DNA of 29,104 nt from Comamonadaceae bacterium UBA2334 (GCA_002344885.1 DDUQ01000059.1:1-29104), one strand, 5' to 3'. Counted from the stretch's first letter, positions 7,936 through 16,088 are shown. Made by a program: numbers and translations. The notes: a model not told the origin generated them from the letters alone.

Positions 7936-10911
7936 TCAGCGCTCGGCAGCTGTGTCGAAGGGGAGCTTGACCGCCGCGAGGTCTTTGCGTGTTTCCACCA
8001 GAACCAGGGGGCCTTCGTCAACCACTGCCAAGGCTTTGCGTTCGCGTGGCACGTGTACCGGTGCAGGTGTTGCAGCAATGGCAGCTTGTGCCTGTGCCAC
8101 CCGTTCGGCGTCGGATGCAATCCACTCCAGACCTGCCGATTGCGCAACGGCTTGCAGTGCGTCCGTGGGCAAGGTGTAGGCCTGTACCTTCGGCATCGTG
8201 GCGCGGACGCTGCCAGCATTTGCCGTGGACGGGGCCGATGTCGCCGCAGGGCTGGCGCCATCGGCTGGGACCGCTGCAGGGCTTTCAGCTTGCGGTGTGG
8301 AGTCTGACTTCGCACCGGCTTCGTCATGGCGTGAGCGTCCGCCCGACCTTTCGCGGCGATCACGCCCGAAACGGTCGCGCGAGCGTTTCTCGCGTGGTGC
8401 CTGTTCTTCGGGCTGTGGGTCAGTTGCCGCCGCAGGTGCCACGTCCGCTTCAGTTGGGGCCTGGCTTGGCAATTCCGCCGAAACCACCTGGGCCAGCACG
8501 GGTTCGGCCGTTGGGGCAACAGCAGGCGTGGAGAAGTAGCTGTAGCTGGGCGTTTCTGCCGTATCGACAGCGCTCACCGCTGGGGTATTGTCAGCAAGAT
8601 TTTCAGCAATGGCTGGTGTATCCGCCCGCTTGTCGCGTCGGGGTGCGCGCTCGCGCCTGCCCTCGCCGCGCGATTCGGTGCGCTCGCCTCGCCCATTGCG
8701 TTGCGATGTCCCCGGTTCGTCACGGTTGGTTTCGGCTGGCGAAGACAGTTGCGGGTTGGCAGTAGGATCTGCCTCCGCGCTGCCCATTGAAGCGATGTCG
8801 CGAACCGGCCGGTCGCCCCGTTCGCTTCGGCTGCCTCGACTGCGGCCTTCGCCTACCCGGTCATTTCGAGGTGCACGGGTACCGTCTTGTCCACCGTTGG
8901 TCGTTGGGCTGCGTCCGTCAGTCGATACGTCCTGGCGAGGTGGACGGCTTTCGCGCGGTTCTTGTCGGGGTTCACCTTGGCTGCCTCTGCGGCCACCGGG
9001 GTCTCCTCGTCCGCCGCGTCCGCCACGGTTGCCGTCTCTGCCGGATCGTCCTTCTCCTCGCGATGCTCCTTCCCGTGTGGCGTCGCGGCTGCTTTCGGGC
9101 GCAGGCGCGGCACTCACCTCGGGTGCAGCAGTGGGTGTGGTTGCTGGCGCGACAGGCTCTTGTTGACCGCCGAGCAATTTCTTGAGCCAGCCAAAAAAGC
9201 CGCCGCTGCTGGCGGGTGCTGCCACCGGAGCCGGTGCGGCGACGGGTGCGGGTGGCACAACGGGGGCTGCCTTGACAGGCTCTGGCCTGGGGGTGGCCAC
9301 AGGAGCTGGGCCATCGGGCAGCACGCCTTTGATGATGGGCTCTTGCTTGTTGCTGCGCTCCTGGCTCCGACGCGTGAAGGTGGTGGCTTCGTCGGTTTCT
9401 TCGGCGAGTTTGTAGCTGGCGTCGAGGTTTTCCAGGCGTGGATCGTCGTGTTTCAGCCGCTCCAGCTTGTAGTTGGGCGTGTCGAGGCTCTTGTTCGGCA
9501 CCAGCAGCACGCTGATGCGCTGCTTGAGCTCGATTTTGGTGATTTCGGTCCGCTTTTCGTTCAGCAGGAAGCTGGCGACTTCCACCGGCACCTGGGCCAG
9601 CACGGCGGATGTGTTGTCCTTGAGCGATTCTTCCTGAATGATCCGCAGAATTTGCAGTGCAGAGCTTTCGGTGTCGCGGATGTGGCCGGAGCCGCCGCAA
9701 CGGGGGCAGGGAATGGAGGCACCTTCGCTCAGCGTGGGGCGCAGACGCTGGCGGCTCATTTCCAGCAAGCCAAACTTGCTGATGGCGCCGAACTGCACGC
9801 GTGCGCGGTCTTGGCGCAAGGCATCGCGCAAGCGGTTTTCCACCTCGCGGCGGTTTTTGCTCTCCTCCATGTCAATGAAGTCGATCACGATCAGGCCACC
9901 CAAATCGCGCAGGCGGGCCTGACGGGCCACTTCATCGGCCGCTTCCAGGTTGGTGCGGGTAGCGGTTTCTTCGATGTCGCCACCCTTGATGGCACGGGCC
10001 GAGTTCACGTCCACAGCCACCAGTGCTTCGGTCTGGTCGATCACGATGGCGCCGCCACTGGGCAGTTGCACCGTACGGGCGTAGGCGGTTTCGATCTGGT
10101 GCTCGATCTGGAAGCGGCTGAACAGCGGCGCGTCGTCACGGTAGCGCTTCACGCGGTGCCCGTGTTCGGGCATCACGTGGTTCATGAATTGGTGAGCCTG
10201 CTCGAAGATGTCGTCGGTATCGATCAGGATTTCGCCGATGTCGCTGTTGAAGTAGTCGCGAATGGCTCGAATGACGAGGCTGGACTCCTGATAGATCAGG
10301 TAAGCGCCCTTGCCACCTTTGGCAGCGCCGTCGATGGCCGACCAGAGTTTGAGCAGGTAGTTCAGGTCCCACTGCAGTTCGTTCGCATCGCGGCCAATGC
10401 CAGCGGTGCGGGCAATGATGCTCATGCCGTTGGGGTATTCCAGCTGGTCGAGCGCAGCCTTCAGTTCCTGGCGGTCTTCACCTTCGATGCGTCGGCTCAC
10501 GCCACCGCCGCGCGGGTTGTTGGGCATCAGCACCACGTAACGCCCAGCCAGGCTGACGAACGTGGTCAGCGCCGCACCTTTGTTGCCACGCTCTTCTTTT
10601 TCGACCTGGACCAGCAGTTCCTGGCCTTCCTTGATCACATCTTGAATGCGGGCCTGACTGACCGACACACCGGGCGCGAAATACTGACGCGATACCTCTT
10701 TGAAAGGCAGAAACCCATGGCGGTCTTCGCCGTAATCGACAAAACAGGCTTCCAGGCTGGGTTCGACACGCGTCACAACGGCTTTGTAGATGTTGCCCTT
10801 GCGTTGCTCACGCCCTTCGATTTCGATTTCGTAGTCGAGCAGCTTTTGCCCGTTCACGATGGCCAGGCGGCGCTCTTCGGCCTGCGTGGCGTTGATCAAC
10901 ATTCTTTTCAT
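7936..10911 (-). CDS. rne: Ribonuclease E
   Basis: Endoribonuclease that begins mRNA decay and processes rRNA and tRNA precursors, and usually the scaffold of the degradosome. The 991-residue product has an N-terminal S1 domain (GNIYKAVVTRVEPSLEACFVDYG from about residue 39), the 5' sensor region, and the DNase I-like catalytic domain. The metal-binding Asp residues are D301 (in AVDVNSARA) and D344 (in IDFIDME), 43 apart as D303 and D346 in E. coli. The Zn-link CPRCGG has Cys402 and Cys405. After about residue 520 the protein is disordered: Pro/Ala-rich, then Arg/Gly-rich (near 630-680, probable RNA binding), then acidic-basic mixed sequence. A last segment of about 80 residues (from LPTDALQAVAQSAGLEWIAS) looks conserved. 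Long leader upstream suggests autoregulation. Confidence 0.98.
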   Translation of the reverse strand: MKRMLINATQAEERRLAIVNGQKLLDYEIEIEGREQRKGNIYKAVVTRVEPSLEACFVDYGEDRHGFLPFKEVSRQYFAPGVSVSQARIQDVIKEGQELLVQVEKEERGNKGAALTTFVSLAGRYVVLMPNNPRGGGVSRRIEGEDRQELKAALDQLEYPNGMSIIARTAGIGRDANELQWDLNYLLKLWSAIDGAAKGGKGAYLIYQESSLVIRAIRDYFNSDIGEILIDTDDIFEQAHQFMNHVMPEHGHRVKRYRDDAPLFSRFQIEHQIETAYARTVQLPSGGAIVIDQTEALVAVDVNSARAIKGGDIEETATRTNLEAADEVARQARLRDLGGLIVIDFIDMEESKNRREVENRLRDALRQDRARVQFGAISKFGLLEMSRQRLRPTLSEGASIPCPRCGGSGHIRDTESSALQILRIIQEESLKDNTSAVLAQVPVEVASFLLNEKRTEITKIELKQRISVLLVPNKSLDTPNYKLERLKHDDPRLENLDASYKLAEETDEATTFTRRSQERSNKQEPIIKGVLPDGPAPVATPRPEPVKAAPVVPPAPVAAPAPVAAPASSGGFFGWLKKLLGGQQEPVAPATTPTAAPEVSAAPAPESSRDATREGASRGEGRSGRDGNRGGRGGRGDPGGRRGSQGEPRQEPRESRPPRQDVSTDGRSPTTNGGQDGTRAPRNDRVGEGRSRGSRSERGDRPVRDIASMGSAEADPTANPQLSSPAETNRDEPGTSQRNGRGERTESRGEGRRERAPRRDKRADTPAIAENLADNTPAVSAVDTAETPSYSYFSTPAVAPTAEPVLAQVVSAELPSQAPTEADVAPAAATDPQPEEQAPREKRSRDRFGRDRRERSGGRSRHDEAGAKSDSTPQAESPAAVPADGASPAATSAPSTANAGSVRATMPKVQAYTLPTDALQAVAQSAGLEWIASDAERVAQAQAAIAATPAPVHVPRERKALAVVDEGPLVLVETRKDLAAVKLPFDTAAER

Positions 10912-11386
10912 GGTTCACGTTCCTTTGCAAGGATGGTTTTTGCAGCAACGCGCCTGCCCGAAGGTCAGACGCCAGGGTCTGCCAAAGAACATCAGGTGCA
11001 AGGAACGGGGGAGGGAATTGCCGGAGAGCAACCTGTACTGTGGCCCTCAGGCCTCTACCGGAAACAGAAAAGCCGGCAGGCAGAGGTACAGTTCAGGGCG
11101 TAGGCACGTGACGGTCGGTGAACGGGCTTGTCGGGCTAGAGCCAAAGGTCAGCATGGGTTCACTTGGGTCGCCACCCAGCACATGGTCTGGGTGGATTGG
11201 GGTATTCCGTAGTCGGGTTCAGAGCAACATGACATCCGAGCTGCTGTCGTCATGACCAACCCCGAGCACAAAACGGTTTCAGGGGCGATGACCAGCAGTT
11301 GGCATCTTCATCAGACGGTGCGCTGCGCCCCGATGGCGGCCTTAAACTTGAAGGCAATGCATCACTTCGGGGCTTTGCACATCCGC
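10912..11386 (-). promoter_or_regulatory. Long rne 5' leader with hairpin
   Basis: The 495 bases between rne and the chosen rluC start (10912-11406) hold no gene I can support. If transcription starts just after the TATAAT at 11393-11398, rne has an untranslated leader of about 475 nt. It contains a perfect 8-base inverted repeat at 11172-11179 and 11188-11195 (CCACCCAG / CTGGGTGG on the plus strand, 8-base loop), and a looser stem around 11040-11095. In E. coli the rne leader of about 360 nt is the site of autoregulation by RNase E; a like role here is inference from length and structure. Confidence 0.5.
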
Positions 11387-11392
11387 CGCGCC

Positions 11393-11398
11393 ATTATA
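11393..11398 (-). promoter_or_regulatory. Candidate rne promoter -10 box
   Basis: The minus strand reads TATAAT exactly, in the context CCTATAATGG. No good -35 hexamer is visible 16-18 bases upstream. It lies only eight bases upstream of the rluC GTG on the other strand, so the rne promoter and the rluC start region overlap. Confidence 0.5.
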
Positions 11399-11406
11399 GG
11401 TTCGCT

Positions 11407-12462
11407 GTGCTGGATCAGGCCGGTGCCGAGGGTTTACACGGAAGCGGCGTTTTTTTGAATCCTTTGCAAGTCAACCACCTCATCGTCGATGAAGATTCGG
11501 CGGGCCAACGCCTTGACAATTTTTTGTTCCGGCAGCTCAAGGGCGTACCCAAAACCCATGTCTACAGGATCATCAGGTCTGGTGAGGTCCGGGTCAACAA
11601 GGGGCGCTCGAGTGCTGACGCGAAAGTGGCGGCGGGCGATGTGCTGCGCATACCGCCGGTGCGCGTCTCGGACAAGCCGTTGGCGGACCAACAGACCACG
11701 GTGCCCGCCAGGTCGTTTCCGATCCTGTATGAAGACGACAGCTTCATGGCCCTCAACAAGCCTGCAGGTGTTGCGGTGCATGGCGGCAGCGGCGTGAGTT
11801 CGGGTGTGATCGAGCAGTTGCGAAAAGCCCGGCCCCAGTCAGCATGCCTCGAGTTGGTTCACCGTCTGGACAGGGAGACCAGTGGCGTGTTGCTGGTGGC
11901 GAAGAAAAGAAGCGCACTGCGAGCGCTCCAGGATCAGTTCAGAGAGCGGGAAACGGGCAAAACCTACCTTGCATTGGTAAAAGGTCATTGGCCTGCGCGG
12001 CTGAAAGTGATCGATGCGCCGCTGCACAAATACCTGTTGCCGGACGGTGAGCGTCGTGTGAAGGTGGTTGAGCCCACTCACCTCGATGCCATGCGGAGCA
12101 TTACTCTGGTGAAATTGCAGGGGCATTCACATGCGGGTGGCGCATTGCCCGGGAATGAAGCCGTCCAGACCACTTCATTGCTGGAGGTGACCATCAAAAC
12201 CGGGCGTACGCACCAAATTCGGGTTCACCTCGCACATGCCGGGCATTGCATTGCAGGCGACGACAAATATGGAGATTTCGATTGGAACCGGGTGTTGACC
12301 CGATGGGGTCACCGTCGCATGTTCCTGCACGCCTGGCGCCTGGTATTCAGACATCCGTTGACCCAGGCTGAAATGATTTTGTCAGCGCCCTTGCCGGATG
12401 AATTGGTATCGATGTTGCAGGCATATGATGCAGCAATCTGGTCGGCTTACACCGGACATTGA
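11407..12462 (+). CDS. rluC: 23S rRNA pseudouridine synthase, RluC type
   Basis: Converts specific uridines of 23S rRNA to pseudouridine (955, 2504 and 2580 in E. coli). An S4 RNA-binding domain opens the conserved part (AGQRLDNFLFRQLKGVPKTHVYRIIRSGEVRVNKG), followed by the catalytic domain with HRLDRETSGVLLVAKK, whose Asp is residue 155 of this model, and TGRTHQIRVHLAHAGHCIAGDDKYG. There is no ATG in frame before the conserved region. GTG at 11407 was chosen because AGG lies six bases upstream; TTG at 11455 or 11299 are alternatives. Divergent from rne, a pairing common in proteobacteria. The hns promoter overlaps its 3' end. Confidence 0.93.
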   Translation: MLDQAGAEGLHGSGVFLNPLQVNHLIVDEDSAGQRLDNFLFRQLKGVPKTHVYRIIRSGEVRVNKGRSSADAKVAAGDVLRIPPVRVSDKPLADQQTTVPARSFPILYEDDSFMALNKPAGVAVHGGSGVSSGVIEQLRKARPQSACLELVHRLDRETSGVLLVAKKRSALRALQDQFRERETGKTYLALVKGHWPARLKVIDAPLHKYLLPDGERRVKVVEPTHLDAMRSITLVKLQGHSHAGGALPGNEAVQTTSLLEVTIKTGRTHQIRVHLAHAGHCIAGDDKYGDFDWNRVLTRWGHRRMFLHAWRLVFRHPLTQAEMILSAPLPDELVSMLQAYDAAIWSAYTGH

Positions 12463-12475
12463 TTTGAATTAGAAT
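12447..12475 (+). promoter_or_regulatory. Promoter of the H-NS family gene
   Basis: TTACAC at 12447-12452 and TAGAAT at 12470-12475 are separated by exactly 17 bases, a good sigma-70 promoter that begins inside the end of rluC. Transcription would start near 12482, giving a leader of about 75 nt. Confidence 0.65.
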
Positions 12476-12510
12476 TCGGCGCGTACGGAATGTACGAATG
12501 TTCGCGAATT
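12473..12510. promoter_or_regulatory. Nested dyad symmetry at the H-NS gene transcription start
   Basis: Outer arms AATTCG (12473-12478) and CGAATT (12505-12510) enclose inner arms CGTAC (12482-12486) and GTACG (12492-12496). The dyad overlaps the -10 box and predicted start point, the right place for an operator or an autoregulatory site. Binding protein unknown. Confidence 0.4.
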
Positions 12511-12556
12511 ACAGGCTGAATGCCCGGTCAGATCAATTTTTGGGAAAGGTTATCCG

Positions 12557-12865
12557 ATGGCGACATATTTGGAACTCAAAGCGCAGGCTGACGCATTGAT
12601 GGTGCAAGCCGAACAGGCTCGTAAACAGGAACTGGCCACAGTTATTCAGGAAATCAAGGCCAAAATGAAAGAATATGGCTTGAGTACTGCCGATTTGGGT
12701 GGCTCAACCGCACCGGCTAAAAAGCCGGCGAAGTCCAAGTCTGATGCGCCTGCCAAATACCGCGGACCCAACGGTGAATTGTGGGCAGGTGGATTGGGGC
12801 GCAAACCCGAATGGGTTCGTGCCGTTCTGGCGCAAGGTCAAAACATCGACGACTACCTGATCTGA
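12557..12865 (+). CDS. H-NS family nucleoid-associated protein
   Basis: A 102-residue DNA-binding protein expected to coat AT-rich DNA and silence genes. The N-terminal half is helical for oligomerisation (LKAQADALMVQAEQARKQEL), then a basic linker (PAKKPAKSKSDAPA) and the C-terminal DNA-binding domain AKYRGPNGELWAGGLGRKPEW, which corresponds to the family core around the GxGxxP-type hook. A strong ribosome site (GGGAAAGG) lies eight bases before the ATG. It has its own promoter and a strong terminator, so it is a single-gene unit placed between rluC and the HAD gene. Which H-NS paralogue it is cannot be said. Confidence 0.93.
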   Translation: MATYLELKAQADALMVQAEQARKQELATVIQEIKAKMKEYGLSTADLGGSTAPAKKPAKSKSDAPAKYRGPNGELWAGGLGRKPEWVRAVLAQGQNIDDYLI

Positions 12866-12894
12866 GCTGTCGAACCGCTTGGCGGTACCTTTTG

Positions 12895-12921
12895 AAAAGC
12901 CCGGCGATGCCGGGTTTTTTT
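12895..12921 (+). terminator. Rho-independent terminator after the H-NS gene
   Basis: AAAAG, then a 6-bp GC-only stem (CCCGGC at 12900-12905, GCCGGG at 12909-12914) with a GAT loop, then seven T (12915-12921). A textbook intrinsic terminator. Confidence 0.92.
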
Positions 12922-13024
12922 GTGGGTGACATTCGGATGCTGGCGTTGAAATGACTGACGGGCGCCTGATGGTCGGCAAGTCGGTCACAATCCCCGTCAT
13001 CCGTGTTTGATCCTAACTTTGGCC

Positions 13025-13693
13025 ATGCAATTGAACCGTCCCGCCCAGTTTGATCTGATCGTCTTCGATTGGGACGGTACCTTGTTTGATTCGACGGCCA
13101 TCATCACCCGTTGCATCCAGGCTGCAGTACTGGACGTGGGGGGTGCCAAGCCATCAGACGAGGCAGCATCGTTTGTGATCGGGATGGGGTTGCAGCAGGC
13201 GCTGGCGCATGCTGCGCCTGATGTGCCCCCCAGCCAGTGGAAGGTGTTGGGCGAACGGTACAGGCATCATTATTTGCAGCATCAGGACGACATCAGTTTG
13301 TTTGATGGCGTGTTGTCCATGCTTCATGACCTGAAAGCCAGACACCACTGGCTTGCGATTGCAACAGGCAAGAGCAGGCGCGGCTTGGACGAGGCACTGC
13401 ATGCAGTGGAACTGAAGGGCTTGTTCGACGGCTCGCGCACAGCTGATGAAACTGCGGGCAAACCACATCCGCGGATGCTGCTGGAATTGATGGGCGAGTT
13501 TGGTGTCGATCCGAGCCACACCTTGATGATCGGGGACACCACGCACGACCTGCAACTGGCTGTCAACGCGGGCTGCGCCAGTGTGGCGGTCAGCTACGGC
13601 GCGCACAGGTGTGATGGTTTTCAGTCGTTGGGGCCGTTGCTGATCGCACACAGCGTGAACGAGTTGCATCGCTGGTTGTTGGCCCATGCCTGA
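13025..13693 (+). CDS. HAD-family phosphatase, phosphoglycolate phosphatase-like
   Basis: A 222-residue haloacid dehalogenase hydrolase. The nucleophile motif is FDWDGTLFDS (D15, D17); a helical cap follows; motif II is in AIATGKSRRG, the Lys motif is AGKPHPRM, and the metal motif is MIGDTTHDL. Family members act on phosphoglycolate, pyrophosphate or sugar phosphates, and the substrate cannot be told from sequence. The ATG at 13025 was chosen; a TTG at 13007 is the only upstream alternative. It follows the H-NS terminator, with no clear promoter in the 103-base gap, and lies 20 bases before the Rieske gene. In related bacteria I recall the order rluC-HAD-Rieske-sppA, which implies the H-NS gene was added between. 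Confidence 0.92.
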   Translation: MQLNRPAQFDLIVFDWDGTLFDSTAIITRCIQAAVLDVGGAKPSDEAASFVIGMGLQQALAHAAPDVPPSQWKVLGERYRHHYLQHQDDISLFDGVLSMLHDLKARHHWLAIATGKSRRGLDEALHAVELKGLFDGSRTADETAGKPHPRMLLELMGEFGVDPSHTLMIGDTTHDLQLAVNAGCASVAVSYGAHRCDGFQSLGPLLIAHSVNELHRWLLAHA

Positions 13694-13713
13694 GGTACAA
13701 GCTGTCGCGCACC

Positions 13714-14130
13714 ATGACCCAAACGTTCACGCCACTTGAAGACTGGCATTTTTTGTGTCCGTCCGCCGATTTGATCGAAAGAGGCGCAGCCGCAGGGTTT
13801 GATGTGCTGTACCTGGGCCAGGCTTGCCGGGCTTTTGCCGTGCGTTATCAGGGTGCGGTCCATGCGTTTCTGAACCGCTGCACCCACGTGCCCATGGAGT
13901 TGGACTGGCAGCCTGGCCAAGTGTTTGATCTCACTGGCAGTTGGTTGTTGTGTTCCACCCACGGCGCCCACTACGAGCCCGCCACCGGTGCTTGCGTGGG
14001 TGGACCCTGCCGGGGCGGACTTGTCAAAATTTCCGTGACCGAACGTGATGACGGCGTTTGGTGGCAGGCACAATCTCGGCTGCAGCCGCTCACCTTTCAT
14101 GAAAGCGGCAGAAGTCGCGATAGTTTATGA
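13714..14130 (+). CDS. Rieske [2Fe-2S] domain protein
   Basis: A 138-residue single-domain protein with the Rieske ligands C56-x-H58 (NRCTHVPMELD) and C80-x-x-H83 (LCSTHGAHYEP), which bind a [2Fe-2S] cluster through two Cys and two His. There is no signal peptide or membrane helix, so it should be a cytoplasmic ferredoxin-like electron carrier or an oxygenase-type ferredoxin component. No oxygenase or reductase is nearby, so the partner is unknown. It starts 20 bases after the HAD gene and is probably co-transcribed with it. Confidence 0.93.
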   Translation: MTQTFTPLEDWHFLCPSADLIERGAAAGFDVLYLGQACRAFAVRYQGAVHAFLNRCTHVPMELDWQPGQVFDLTGSWLLCSTHGAHYEPATGACVGGPCRGGLVKISVTERDDGVWWQAQSRLQPLTFHESGRSRDSL

Positions 14131-14133
14131 ACG

Positions 14134-14176
14134 TTTTCGATGTCCGTCGCTTTTAATATAATAGTTGTTTGCTATG
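14134..14176 (+). repeat. AT-rich element carrying the sppA -10 box and start codon
   Basis: This AT-rich stretch contains TCGCTT at 14147-14152 and TTGTTTGCTAT at 14165-14175, with 12 bases between. The element at rseB has the same two blocks with the same 12-base gap. A perfect TATAAT lies at 14157-14162 (weak -35 TTTCGA or TTTTCG around 14134-14141), so the element seems to supply the sppA promoter; its last bases form part of the ATG at 14174. With this -10 box the leader would be only a few bases long. Confidence 0.6.
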
Positions 14177-15130
14177 AATAGTGAAGAAAACAAGCGACCC
14201 GATGTGTCCTGGGAGCGCCAGACCCTGGAAAAGTTGGCCTTTGCGATGGTGGAAGAGCAAAAAGCGGCGCGTCGTTGGCGCTCGTTCTGGCGATTCGTTT
14301 TGCTGTTGGCGATCGGTGCGGTGGTCTGGTTGGGTATGGCGCAGGCACCTTCATCCACGCCCACGTCTCAGCCGCACACCGCGCTGATTGACATCAAAGG
14401 TGAAATCGGAGCCGAGGGAGATGCCAGCGCAGGCAACATCATCGATTCTTTGCGCGCTGCGTTTGAAGATGCCGGCGCAATGGCGGTGATCCTGGCCATC
14501 GATTCGCCCGGTGGCAGTCCGGTGCAGGCCGGCTTGATCAACGACGAAATCGGTCGTTTGAAGGCTTTGCACAAGAAACCTGTCTATGCCGTCGTGGGCG
14601 ATACCTGTGCGTCCGCTGCTTATTACATTGCTGCCTCAGCCGACGAAATTTATGTGGACAAAGCGAGCATTGTCGGATCCATCGGCGTTCTGATGGATGG
14701 ATTTGGCTTCACGGGCCTGATGGAGAAAGTGGGCGTGGAAAGGCGATTGCTCACGGCAGGTTCCAACAAAGGTTTTCTGGATCCTTTCAGCCCACAGACT
14801 GACAAGCAGCGTGAGCACGCGTTGGACATGTTGAACGAGATTCACCAGCAATTCATCACGGTTGTCAAAAACGGCCGTGGTGACAGGCTCAAAGAGACGC
14901 CTGATATGTTCAGTGGTTTGTTCTGGAGCGGCGCGCAATCGATCAAAATGGGCTTGGCCGATGGATTGGGCTCAGTCGATTATGTGGCGCGTGACATCGT
15001 CAAGGCTGAAGAAATCGTGGATTACACCCGCAGGGAGAATGTGGCGGAAAGGTTGGCCAAACGGTTTGGCGCTGCTTTTGCTCAGGCGACCGTCAAGGCG
15101 CTGTTGTCCAGTCAGTTTGTGTTGCGTTGA
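14174..15130 (+). CDS. sppA: Signal peptide peptidase SppA, short (S49) type
   Basis: Membrane-bound serine protease that degrades leftover signal peptides. The 318-residue product has a cytoplasmic start, one membrane helix near residues 38-56 (FWRFVLLLAIGAVVWLGMA) and a periplasmic S49 domain. The Ser-Lys dyad should be S147 (GDTCASAAYYIAASAD) and K199 (AGSNKGFLDPF), the same numbering as in B. subtilis SppA; the oxyanion segment IDSPGGSPV is also present. This is the single-domain form, about half the length of E. coli SppA. ATG 14174 is preferred to the TTG at 14165. Ribosome site is poor, perhaps because the start is embedded in the AT-rich element. galU follows after 33 bases. Confidence 0.94.
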   Translation: MNSEENKRPDVSWERQTLEKLAFAMVEEQKAARRWRSFWRFVLLLAIGAVVWLGMAQAPSSTPTSQPHTALIDIKGEIGAEGDASAGNIIDSLRAAFEDAGAMAVILAIDSPGGSPVQAGLINDEIGRLKALHKKPVYAVVGDTCASAAYYIAASADEIYVDKASIVGSIGVLMDGFGFTGLMEKVGVERRLLTAGSNKGFLDPFSPQTDKQREHALDMLNEIHQQFITVVKNGRGDRLKETPDMFSGLFWSGAQSIKMGLADGLGSVDYVARDIVKAEEIVDYTRRENVAERLAKRFGAAFAQATVKALLSSQFVLR

Positions 15131-15163
15131 AATTTCTGGTTGTTTGTCATCATTGGAACCATC

Positions 15164-16051
15164 ATGGTCAAAACTCTGATCCCCAAAATCACCAAAGCCG
15201 TGTTTCCTGTGGGTGGCATGGGCACACGTTTTTTGCCAGCCACCAAAGCCATTCCCAAAGAAATGTTGCCCGTGGTTGACAAGCCGCTCATTCAATACGC
15301 GGTGGAAGAGGCTTATGCAGCGGGTATCCGTCAAATGATCTTCGTGACCGGGCGTCACAAACGGTCAATTGAAGACCATTTTGATACTGCCTACGAATTG
15401 GAAGCCGAACTGGAAAGCCAGCACAAAGATGTCATGTTGGCCGTGGTGCGATCCATCAAACCAGAAGACATGGACTGCATCTTTGTGCGCCAACCCCGTG
15501 CTTTGGGTCTGGGGCATGCTGTTTTGTGTGCCGAGAATCTGGTCGGTAACGAGCCATTCGCTGTTTTGCTGGCTGACGACTTGATGGTCGGCGAACCGCC
15601 CGTGCTCAAACAGATGATCCAGAGTTTTTCGACAGCGCCAGGTACGGTGCTGGCCGTGCAGGAGGTGCCACGCGAGCACACGAAACGCTACGGTATCGTG
15701 AGCGTTCATTCCGACCAGCGAGCTTACGCGGCAGTGGATGGCATCGTGGAAAAGCCGGCACCCGAGGACGCCCCTTCGACCTTGGGTGTGGCGGGGCGCT
15801 ACATCCTGTCGCCCAGCATTTTCCAGAGCATCCGCTCGCAGCCCAGAGGCGTGGGTGGCGAAATCCAACTGACGGACGGCATTGCAGGTTTGATCGGTGT
15901 CGAGCCGGTGTATTCACTCCGCTATACCGGCACCCGTTACGACTGCGGCAGCAAGGACGGTTTCCTGCAGGCGACCATTGATCTGGCGCTGGCCAATCCG
16001 GAGCTGGCCGAGTCGGTCAAAGACCATATGCGGGCGTCTTTGGCCCGCTGA
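15164..16051 (+). CDS. galU: UTP-glucose-1-phosphate uridylyltransferase
   Basis: Makes UDP-glucose from UTP and glucose-1-phosphate for surface polysaccharide and trehalose or glycan synthesis. The 295-residue product has the nucleotide-binding start AVFPVGGMGTRFLPATKAIP with KEMLPVVDKPLIQYAVEEA, then FVTGRHKRSIEDHFD, a DD pair (LLADDLMVG), GIVEKPAPEDAPS, and GEIQLTDGI near the end. Length is normal. ATG 15164 is chosen, with GGA nine bases upstream. It may be read from the sppA promoter. It is convergent with the RsmI-like gene; I see no strong terminator in the 37-base gap. I would not have expected galU in this otherwise conserved gene order. Confidence 0.97.
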   Translation: MVKTLIPKITKAVFPVGGMGTRFLPATKAIPKEMLPVVDKPLIQYAVEEAYAAGIRQMIFVTGRHKRSIEDHFDTAYELEAELESQHKDVMLAVVRSIKPEDMDCIFVRQPRALGLGHAVLCAENLVGNEPFAVLLADDLMVGEPPVLKQMIQSFSTAPGTVLAVQEVPREHTKRYGIVSVHSDQRAYAAVDGIVEKPAPEDAPSTLGVAGRYILSPSIFQSIRSQPRGVGGEIQLTDGIAGLIGVEPVYSLRYTGTRYDCGSKDGFLQATIDLALANPELAESVKDHMRASLAR

Positions 16052-16088
16052 TTGGGTCAACAGCCTGGGGCGCAATGCGCGGTGTCGG

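Noticed and set aside
8887..11103. A 738-codon plus-strand open frame opposite rne
   Set aside because: Shadow of the rne frame in GC-rich DNA; no recognisable domain, no ribosome site, and it runs on into the rne leader.
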